DNA of 64,000 bases from JAEZHK01 sp040768845 (GTDB taxonomy: Bacteria > Bacillota > Clostridia > Christensenellales > Aristaeellaceae): positions 124,001 to 188,000 of the forward strand of contig JAXGME010000009.1 of NCBI GenBank assembly GCA_040768845.1, read 5' to 3'. Below the pieces are notes generated by a model. It had not been told where the DNA came from and searched no databases. It saw only the letters and a list, made by a program, of their open reading frames with translations. Shown here in pieces: positions 56,118 through 62,556 of this stretch (positions within the stretch are counted from its first letter, which is position 1; each line of letters starts with the position of its first letter). A program made the position numbers and the translations under genes.

Positions 56118-57203
56118 CTAGTCCTCGCCAGGCCCCTCGGGCGGTTTGTCCTCCCGCAACACGACGGATTTTGCGGCCAGCCTGCGGCGCTCGTCGCTCA
56201 TCGCGGCGTAGTGGCGGCGCGTGGTGTTGACGTCCGAATGCCCCAATACGTCCGCCACCAGGTAGATGTCGCCGGTTTCCCGGTACAGGTTGGTGCCGAA
56301 GGTGGACCGCAGTTTGTGGGGGCTCATCCGCTTTTTGAGGGGAGCGGCCTGAAGCGCGTACTTCTTGACCATGTTCTGCACGGCCCGAACGGTAATGCGC
56401 CGGTCCTGCAGCGACAGAAACAGCGCGTGCTCGTGCCCGGGCAGCGCCTCTTTCGTTTCGCGCTCTTCCATGTAGCGCTTTAAAACGTCCGCCACCTCGT
56501 CGGGAAAGTAGAGGATCGCCTGATTTCCGCCCTTTCGGGTGACCATGAAGCCGTTGATGGCAAAGTCGATGTCCTCGATGTTCAGCCCCACGCACTCGCT
56601 GACGCGGATGCCTGTGCCGAGAAACAGCGTCAGGATGGTCAGGTCCCGAAGGCTGGTGTGCTCGTGAAACTTCTTCTGCCGTTCGGAAAGGGCCGCTCCG
56701 GACTCCGCAAGGTCCAGAATTCTGGCGACTTCGTCAATCTCAAGCCGCAGGATCGGCTTCTCGTGACGCTTGGGCATGTCTACCAGCGCACTCACATCGG
56801 AGGGAATCCGCCCGCGCTTGAACAGAAATTTGAAAAAGCTTCGCAGGGTGGACAGTTTGCGCTGCTTTCCCAACTCTTTGTTTGAATATTCCGTATCGTT
56901 TTCGTTAAAATAAAGAGAAAGATAGTCCAGGAAGGCATCGATATCCACCGCGCCAATTCGGCCGATCTGTGCGTAGGTAAAGTCCCCCGGAGAAAAGCCG
57001 GCAAATGGTTCCTGCTCTTCGCGGAGGAACCGAAAGAAGAGCCTGAGATCCCGCGCGTAGGCGAGCCGGGTGAGCGGCGTTGTGGTCGGTTCGATGGCGC
57101 GCATAAACTCGCGGCATGCCGGCGCGAGTTCCGCAAGGGTTTCGCGCAAAAGCCCCGTCACTTGACGGGCGTTTGATTCCGCATAGGTCGGTTGTTTTGC
57201 CAT
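56118..57203 (-). CDS. Tyrosine recombinase, XerS-like
   Basis: 361 residues, the single-recombinase (XerS) size rather than the 300 of XerC/XerD. The N-terminal SAM-like domain starts LAPACREFMRAIEPTTTPLTRLAYARDL. The catalytic Arg is in GTGIRVSE, Lys in VTRKGGN, His/Arg in SPHKLRSTF, His in LGHSDVN and Tyr in TTRRHYA. AAGGAG lies 4 bases before the ATG. Expected role: resolving chromosome dimers at a dif-like site; it could also be an integrase, but no element ends are seen. Strand pattern and neighbours are housekeeping. Confidence 0.85.
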   Translation of the reverse strand: MAKQPTYAESNARQVTGLLRETLAELAPACREFMRAIEPTTTPLTRLAYARDLRLFFRFLREEQEPFAGFSPGDFTYAQIGRIGAVDIDAFLDYLSLYFNENDTEYSNKELGKQRKLSTLRSFFKFLFKRGRIPSDVSALVDMPKRHEKPILRLEIDEVARILDLAESGAALSERQKKFHEHTSLRDLTILTLFLGTGIRVSECVGLNIEDIDFAINGFMVTRKGGNQAILYFPDEVADVLKRYMEERETKEALPGHEHALFLSLQDRRITVRAVQNMVKKYALQAAPLKKRMSPHKLRSTFGTNLYRETGDIYLVADVLGHSDVNTTRRHYAAMSDERRRLAAKSVVLREDKPPEGPGED

Positions 57204-57262
57204 GTCGCTCCTTGCGTCGCACGGCCGGCGCAGAAGATGGGCTTCAAGCCGCGCGGAAATTG

Positions 57263-57284
57263 TTTGATCGCAAATTTGATCGCA
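57263..57284. repeat. Direct repeat upstream of the recombinase gene
   Basis: TTTGATCGCA occurs at 57263-57272 and 57275-57284, 12 bases apart start to start, about 60-80 bases before the recombinase ATG. Possibly an operator for that gene. Confidence 0.7.
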
Positions 57285-57345
57285 GAATCGTAAAAACAGA
57301 AGGGCGTTGGCGCGCCCGAGTCGCGGAGCAGGCGGTTTTCCTTCC

Positions 57346-57383
57346 TAATCTATTCGCAAAAGCTGTCTTTCGCGAATAGATTA
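57346..57383. repeat. Near-perfect 38-bp palindrome
   Basis: TAATCTATTCGC (57346-57357) is a perfect 12-base inverse of GCGAATAGATTA (57372-57383). After one mismatch, four more bases (57359-57362 with 57367-57370) pair. The outer right end is the TAA stop codon of the Cys-rich gene. No T-run follows on either strand. Confidence 0.85.
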
Positions 57384-57671
57384 AAAATGTTCCCCCAGGT
57401 CTACCGTTGGCGCGCGCCTGGGCTTTCTGGCGCGTATGGCGCGCATCCGAGGCGCCTTTCTGTCTTCCGCTCGCGTTGACGGCGCGTCTCCAGCATCCGG
57501 ATCCGCGGCGTTGATCACTTCGTCAATCTCAACGGCCAGATAATCCGCGCCAGACTTTTTGATGCAGCGCATGCAGTTGTCACAGTGTTTTTCCGGGTCC
57601 AGGTCGCACACCAGGCATTCGCCGCAGTCGACGCAAGGCCGTTCCTCGTCCAGAACGCACATTTTTTGCAT
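57381..57671 (-). CDS. Cysteine-rich protein divergent from lexA, unknown
   Basis: 96 residues. Eight cysteines lie in residues 5-36: MCVLDEERPC, VDCGECLVC, then HCDNCMRC, spaced mostly as CxxC, suggesting zinc or iron-sulfur binding. The middle (SGADYLAVEIDEVINAAD) is acidic and folded-looking; the last 35 residues are basic (RKAPRMRAIRARKPRRAP). ATG 57671 follows GGGGGAGG by about 5 bases. Its promoter faces away from lexA across a shared control region. I do not recognise the family. Confidence 0.75.
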   Translation of the reverse strand: MQKMCVLDEERPCVDCGECLVCDLDPEKHCDNCMRCIKKSGADYLAVEIDEVINAADPDAGDAPSTRAEDRKAPRMRAIRARKPRRAPTVDLGEHF

Positions 57672-57708
57672 GAAATCCTCCCCCGGCGTTTCCGCAGGCT
57701 TTGTCACC

Positions 57709-57737
57709 AGTATACGCCCTTCGCCGTAAAAATTCAA
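57709..57737 (-). promoter_or_regulatory. Sigma-A-like promoter for the Cys-rich gene
   Basis: Minus strand TTGAAT (57737-57732) and TATACT (57714-57709), 17-base spacer. A LexA box lies 16 bases upstream of its -35. Confidence 0.65.
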
Positions 57738-57753
57738 GATTGGCGAAAAAATC

Positions 57754-57767
57754 CGAACAAACGTTTG
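57754..57767 (+). promoter_or_regulatory. LexA (DinR) box
   Basis: CGAACAAACGTTTG matches the Gram-positive consensus CGAACRNRYGTTYG at every position. Its 3' end overlaps the lexA -35, so LexA should repress lexA and perhaps the divergent Cys-rich gene. Confidence 0.92.
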
Positions 57768-57793
57768 ATAGTCGCCGCGGCGTGTGATATACT
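57765..57793 (+). promoter_or_regulatory. Sigma-A-like promoter for lexA
   Basis: TTGATA (57765-57770) and TATACT (57788-57793), 17-base spacer, -35 overlapped by the LexA box. Confidence 0.75.
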
Positions 57794-57823
57794 GGATATG
57801 ACTTGGAATCGGGGGGATTGGTC

Positions 57824-58426
57824 ATGCAGGAACGCGGCAAGAACAGCCAGCGGAGAATACTGGAATTCATCAAAAAAGAGATTGAGCTCAAGGGGTATCC
57901 GCCCTCGGTGCGCGAAATCTGCGAAGCAGTCAACCTGAAGTCCACGTCCACTGTGCACGGGCACCTGGAACAGTTGGAAAAACGGGGGCTGATCCGCCGG
58001 GATTCCACCAAACCCCGCGCGATGGAGGTGCTGGATAACCCGCTTTCCAAGGGGCGAAGCGTGCCACTGGTGGGCCGCGTGACGGCGGGCATCCCCATTC
58101 TCGCCGAAGAAAACATCGAAGATTACATCGTACTTCCCCAGGATCTCGTGGGTTCGGACGACGAGCTTTTTGCACTGCGCGTCCGCGGCGAGAGCATGAT
58201 CCGCGCGGGCATCTTGAGCGGCGACTATATCATCGTCCGCAAGCAGAGCCATGCGGACAACGGCGACATCGTGGTGGCGATGATCGAGGACGAGGCCACC
58301 GTCAAGCGCATTTTCTTTGAAAAGGACGGCGTGCGGCTGCAGCCGGAAAACCCCTATTATGATCCGATCTACTCCCGCAAGGTACAGGTGGTGGGCAAAG
58401 TCACGGCGCTGTTCCGGAAGCTGTGA
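57824..58426 (+). CDS. lexA: SOS repressor LexA
   Basis: 200 residues. N-terminal winged helix: RRILEFIKKEIELKGYPPSVREICEAVNLKSTSTVHGHLEQLEKRGLI. The self-cleavage site is Ala88-Gly89 (VTAGIPILAEE), with Ser124 (GESMIRAG) and Lys161 (EATVKRIFF) as catalytic pair. ATG 57824 sits 6 bases after a G-run ribosome site. The upstream perfect LexA box shows autoregulation. Other SOS targets in the window (recX, ruvX, mutL) show no matching box that I noticed. Confidence 0.96.
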   Translation: MQERGKNSQRRILEFIKKEIELKGYPPSVREICEAVNLKSTSTVHGHLEQLEKRGLIRRDSTKPRAMEVLDNPLSKGRSVPLVGRVTAGIPILAEENIEDYIVLPQDLVGSDDELFALRVRGESMIRAGILSGDYIIVRKQSHADNGDIVVAMIEDEATVKRIFFEKDGVRLQPENPYYDPIYSRKVQVVGKVTALFRKL

Positions 58427-58454
58427 AGGCCCCTCCCCTGCCCGCGCGTTTTGG

Positions 58455-59702
58455 TTATCCCTCCCCTAGAAGCGCCCGCACGGCGCTCTCCACCGCGATG
58501 CGCCCGTGGGCGTAGGTCAGCGCCCCCTGAAGATATCCGATGTACGGCGGACGAATCGGCGCGTCGGCGCTCAGTTCGATGGAGGCGCCCGCCACAAAGG
58601 TTCCCGCCGCCATGATCACCGGGTCCTGGTAGCCGGGCATATCCCAAGGCTCCGGCACCGCCTGGCTGTCCACCGGCGATGTCTTTTGGATTGCCTGACA
58701 GAAGGCGATCAGCCCTGCCGGCGCGCCAAAGCGGATGGCTTGGATGATGTCGCTTCGGGGTGCGTCCCAGGCGGGATGTACCGCATACCCCAGCTGGGAA
58801 AACGCGCGCGCCGCCAGGATCGCGGTCTTGACGGCCTGCGCGACGGCACCGGGCGCCATAAAAAGCCCCTGAAAGAAGGGCTGATACCCTGCGGCGTAGC
58901 TGCCGACCTCCGCGCCGATGCCCGGACAGGTCAGCCGGTACGCGACGCGCTCCACCGCCTCGCGCTTCCCCGCCACATATCCGCCGGTGGGCGCAAGGCC
59001 CCCGCCGGGATTTTTGATCAACGACCCGGCGATCAGATCAGCGCCGACTTCGGTCGGTTCCTTCGTGTCCGTGAATTCGCCGTAGCAGTTGTCCACCATC
59101 ACCAGCGCGGAGGGATTCGCCCGGTGCACCAGCGCAGCGGCTTCGGAAATCTCCGCCAGCGTCAAGGACGGCCGCCAGTCGTACCCGCGGGAGCGCTGCA
59201 AAAGCACCAGCTTCACGGATTCGTCCATCGAGCGCGCCAGCGCGTTAAGATCCATGCGGCCCTCCGCCAGCGGCGCCTCCCGGTAGCCGATCCCGTAGTC
59301 CCGGAGCGAACCGCTCCCCGCCTCGCCGGAGATGCCGATGACCGATTCCAGGGTGTCATAGGGCCTCCCGGCGCCGCAGAGGAGCGTGTCCCCCGGACGG
59401 AGCAATCCCTGAAGACACAGGGCCAGCGCGTGGGTGCCGGAGGCAATCTGCGGCCGGACCAGCGCCGCTTCGCACCCAAACAGGTCTGCAAACACGCGAT
59501 CCAGCGCGTCGCGGCCCACGTCGCCGTAGCCGTAGCCGGTGGACGGCGCAAAGTGCCGCTGGGAAATTTCATGTTTTCTGAAAGCGGAGAGCACCTTCCG
59601 CGTGTTGGATCGCTCGACGCATTCGACCCGATCAAAGGCGGGCCGGCATTCGGCGTCGCATCGTTCGATGAATTCTGAAACATTCAGGGCTTTCTCGTTC
59701 AT
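58455..59702 (-). CDS. Methionine gamma-lyase-like PLP protein (YnbB, aluminium resistance family)
   Basis: 415 residues, fold-type I PLP enzyme. GTHALALCLQGLLRPGD, the active-site region DLIAGSLIKNPGGGLAPTGGYVAG (PLP Lys in SLIKNPGG) and PAWDAPRSDIIQAIRFG mark the YnbB/COG4100 family. Annotated as aluminium resistance protein in older work; the reaction is unknown. The ATG overlaps the miaA stop (ATGA). In related clostridia hfq often lies between miaA and this gene; here it does not. Confidence 0.88.
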   Translation of the reverse strand: MNEKALNVSEFIERCDAECRPAFDRVECVERSNTRKVLSAFRKHEISQRHFAPSTGYGYGDVGRDALDRVFADLFGCEAALVRPQIASGTHALALCLQGLLRPGDTLLCGAGRPYDTLESVIGISGEAGSGSLRDYGIGYREAPLAEGRMDLNALARSMDESVKLVLLQRSRGYDWRPSLTLAEISEAAALVHRANPSALVMVDNCYGEFTDTKEPTEVGADLIAGSLIKNPGGGLAPTGGYVAGKREAVERVAYRLTCPGIGAEVGSYAAGYQPFFQGLFMAPGAVAQAVKTAILAARAFSQLGYAVHPAWDAPRSDIIQAIRFGAPAGLIAFCQAIQKTSPVDSQAVPEPWDMPGYQDPVIMAAGTFVAGASIELSADAPIRPPYIGYLQGALTYAHGRIAVESAVRALLGEG

Positions 59703-60625
59703 GGGTTTTCCTTTCGCGCAAGTATTTCCCGGGAAATATCCCGGGCGCTCCGTCCTTCCGCCTCGATCCAAACGACGCGCTCATCCCGCCGGAACCAGGT
59801 GAGCTGCCGCTTGGCGTAATTCCGGGTGGCCTGCTTGACGCGCTCCACCGCCTCGTCCAACCCGCACTCGCCGGCCAGCGCCCGCGCAATTTCCTTGTAG
59901 CCGATGCCCTGCATGGCCGTCGTACCCTCGGCAAGGCCAGCGTCCAAAAGGCGTCGCACCTCGTCCGCGAGCCCGTCCGCCATCATCTGGTCCACCCGGC
60001 GGTCAATGCGCCGGTAGAGCACCTCTCGGGGCCAGGAAAGGCCGAAGAGCCGGCCGCGGTAAGCGCCGTCCCGCGCCCTGTCCAGCGCGCGCTGCTGAGT
60101 GAGCGTGCGCCCCGTCAGGCGGTAGACCTCCAGCGCGCGGACGACGCGGCGCACATCGTTGACGTGCAGCCGCGCGGCCGATTCGGGGTCGATCTCGCGC
60201 AGCGTCGCGTGGAGCCGCTCTTTTCCGCCCGGCTCGGCGGCGGCAGCCTCGAGCGGGCCGCGTACCCCCGAGTCGCCCCGCGCAAAAAAGCCCATGGGCC
60301 GCGTGAGGGCGTCGATGTACAGCCCTGTGCCGCCACAGACGACGGGGACGTTGCCCCGCGCGTTTACGGCCTCGATCGCCTCCGTCGCCCTTTCGCGGTA
60401 GAGGGCGGCGGAGCAGGGTTCGTCCGGCGGCGCGACGCCCAGCATGTGATGGGGCACGCCGTGCATTTCCGCAGCGGTGGGCTTGGCGGTGCCGATATCC
60501 ATGCCGCGATAGACCTGCATCGAGTCCGCCGAGATCACCTCGCCGCCGATGGCGAGACACAATTCCACGGCCACCGCCGTCTTCCCCGAGGCGGTGGGCC
60601 CGCAGATGACGATCAGTTCCTGCAT
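59699..60625 (-). CDS. miaA: tRNA dimethylallyltransferase
   Basis: Adds dimethylallyl to A37 of tRNAs reading U-starting codons. Walker A-like ICGPTASGKTAVAVEL, SADSMQVYRGMDIGTAKP, HHMLGV and the catalytic GGTGLYIDAL are intact; C-terminal QATRNYAKRQLTWFRRD is the tRNA-binding signature. 308 residues. GGAGG precedes the ATG. Between mutL and ynbB on the same strand. Confidence 0.96.
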   Translation of the reverse strand: MQELIVICGPTASGKTAVAVELCLAIGGEVISADSMQVYRGMDIGTAKPTAAEMHGVPHHMLGVAPPDEPCSAALYRERATEAIEAVNARGNVPVVCGGTGLYIDALTRPMGFFARGDSGVRGPLEAAAAEPGGKERLHATLREIDPESAARLHVNDVRRVVRALEVYRLTGRTLTQQRALDRARDGAYRGRLFGLSWPREVLYRRIDRRVDQMMADGLADEVRRLLDAGLAEGTTAMQGIGYKEIARALAGECGLDEAVERVKQATRNYAKRQLTWFRRDERVVWIEAEGRSARDISREILARKENP

Positions 60626-60638
60626 TTTTCCTCCGACA

Positions 60639-62555
60639 CTATTGAATCCGCTTGAACATGCGCTCGATTTCGCCCGTCCGGAAGACCCGCATCACCGGGC
60701 GACCATGGGGACAGTTGGGCGGCGCGTTGGTGGCGGCCATCTCGTCCAGCAGCGCCTGAATCTCGCCCTCGGTCAGGCGGTCCCCCGCCTTGACCGCGCG
60801 CTTGCAGGACAGTTGGATCAACTCGCCCCGGCGGCGGTCCAGCGCCGCGCCCTTCAGCCGGTCCAGCTGCTCGATCATCTCCATGAAAAACGGCGACAGC
60901 GACGCGTGGCTGAGCACAAAGGGCACCGCCCGCACCATCATGTCCCGCTCGCCAAAGGGTTCCACCTCAAAGCCCGCCTGATTCAGCGTTTCCAGGTTGT
61001 CCATGAGAACCGCGCGCTCTCTCGCGCTGACAGGCACGATCAGCGGCGTCAAAAGTTGCTGGGATGCGGTGCCCCGATCCAGCATGCTTTTGAATTTTTC
61101 ATAGAGAATGCGCTCGTGGGCCGCGTGCTGGTCAATCATTACCAGGGCGTCCGCCTGCTCCACCAGAAGATAGGTGTTTTTGAATACGCCGATCAACCGG
61201 TAATCCGCGCGGGACTGCGCGGGCGCCTCCGGGGGCGATTCCTGCGCGGAGGCTTCCGCCGAGGGCACCTCGTCCTCCAGCCAGGCATCGCCAATCGGCG
61301 CGGACGCCTCGCGCATCATGGGCCTGAGCGCTCCGAGGATCGCACCGTCGCCGCGAAACGCCGCCCCCGGCGCTTTCTCCAAAGGGGCAGGCTGCCGGGG
61401 CAAAAGTGGAACTTCGGTCTTTTTCTGTTCTTCCTTTACCTCAGAAGATAGCCCTTCGGTCTGTTCTGGAGCGGCGGGAAGTGCGACTTCGGTCTGTTCC
61501 AGCTTCTCGGGCGGCGTGTACTGAATCTTCACCCGCTCTTCCGGAATGGGCAGAGGCGGCGCATCCGTCATGCGCTCGCCTTCAAAGATTTTTTCAAACA
61601 GCGCGCCCGCGGTTTCGCGGATTGCCGTCTCGTCGCGAAAGCGGATTTCCAGCTTGCTGGGGTGTACGTTGACGTCCACGGTCGCGGGCGGCAAGTCCAG
61701 GTGCAGCGCGCACATCGGATACATGCCGATGGTCGCGCGGCCCCGGCACGCCTCTTCCAGCACCTGGGTGAGCAGCGGGCAGCGGACCACCCGTCTATTG
61801 ATGAAGTAGGCCTGCCCCGACCGATTGGGCCGCGCGGCGTCCCCCACGCCGACCAGCCCCCAGATGTGCACGCCACCCAGCGCAAGATCGACGGGCTTCA
61901 AAAGCGCCGCCGTTTCCCGCCCATAGACGGCCAGCGCCGCGTGGAGCATGCTGTCGTCGCCATAGCTGTGCAAAAGCGTGCGGCCGTTCGAAATGAGCCG
62001 CAGCGCGACGCGTGGGTTGGCCAGCGCCAGCTTCTCCACCATCTCCCCCAGCACGCCCGCCTCATAGGCGGGCTTTTTCAGGAAGCCGCGCCGCGCGGGG
62101 GTATTGAAAAACAGGTCCCGGATGATGATGGTGGTGCCCTCCGGGCACCCCGCCTCGTCCAGCGACAGAAATCGGCCACCCTCGATTTTCGCGCGGACGC
62201 CGGACTCGGCGCCCTTGGTACGGGTGGTCATTTCCACCTTCGCCACAGCGGCGATGGAGGGCAGCGCCTCGCCGCGAAAGCCCAGCGTGCGGATGTCGGT
62301 CAGGTCGTCATCCTCCCGGAGCTTGCTGGTGGCATGGTTTTCAAAGGCCAGGCGCACCTCGCCCGGCGGGATGCCGCAGCCGTTGTCCGTGACGCGCAGG
62401 TAGCTCTCGCCGCCGTCCCGGATCTCGATGGTGACGGACGTGGCGCCTGCGTCCAGCGAATTTTCAACCAGCTCCTTCGCCACGGAACTGGGCCGCTCCA
62501 CCACCTCTCCGGCGGCGATGCGCCCCACCATGGCGGCGTCCAAAATCCGGATCAT
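60639..62555 (-). CDS. mutL: DNA mismatch repair protein MutL
   Basis: 638 residues. GHKL ATPase at the N-terminus: IAAGEVVERPSSVAKELVENSLDAGA, DNGCGIPPGEV, TLGFRGEALPSI. A Pro/Glu-rich linker spans about 340-450. The C-terminus has the endonuclease metal motif DQHAAHERILYE and the late CPHGRPVM, so this MutL should nick DNA, as expected in bacteria lacking MutH. It starts one base after mutS stops; GGAGGA lies inside mutS. Confidence 0.96.
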   Translation of the reverse strand: MIRILDAAMVGRIAAGEVVERPSSVAKELVENSLDAGATSVTIEIRDGGESYLRVTDNGCGIPPGEVRLAFENHATSKLREDDDLTDIRTLGFRGEALPSIAAVAKVEMTTRTKGAESGVRAKIEGGRFLSLDEAGCPEGTTIIIRDLFFNTPARRGFLKKPAYEAGVLGEMVEKLALANPRVALRLISNGRTLLHSYGDDSMLHAALAVYGRETAALLKPVDLALGGVHIWGLVGVGDAARPNRSGQAYFINRRVVRCPLLTQVLEEACRGRATIGMYPMCALHLDLPPATVDVNVHPSKLEIRFRDETAIRETAGALFEKIFEGERMTDAPPLPIPEERVKIQYTPPEKLEQTEVALPAAPEQTEGLSSEVKEEQKKTEVPLLPRQPAPLEKAPGAAFRGDGAILGALRPMMREASAPIGDAWLEDEVPSAEASAQESPPEAPAQSRADYRLIGVFKNTYLLVEQADALVMIDQHAAHERILYEKFKSMLDRGTASQQLLTPLIVPVSARERAVLMDNLETLNQAGFEVEPFGERDMMVRAVPFVLSHASLSPFFMEMIEQLDRLKGAALDRRRGELIQLSCKRAVKAGDRLTEGEIQALLDEMAATNAPPNCPHGRPVMRVFRTGEIERMFKRIQ

Positions 62556-62556
62556 G

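Noticed and set aside
56118..57203. Integrase of a mobile element or prophage
   Set aside because: Size and N-terminal domain fit XerS-type housekeeping recombinases; no att-like repeats, cargo or phage genes flank it.
57204..57262. Promoter for the recombinase gene
   Set aside because: No hexamer pair with 16-18 spacing rises above chance on the minus strand here.
57346..57383. dif site in the classical sense
   Set aside because: Known dif sites have 11-bp arms and a 6-8 bp centre; this has 12-bp arms with a 14-base centre and the arms do not resemble Bacillus or E. coli dif. Kept only as a palindrome of unknown role.
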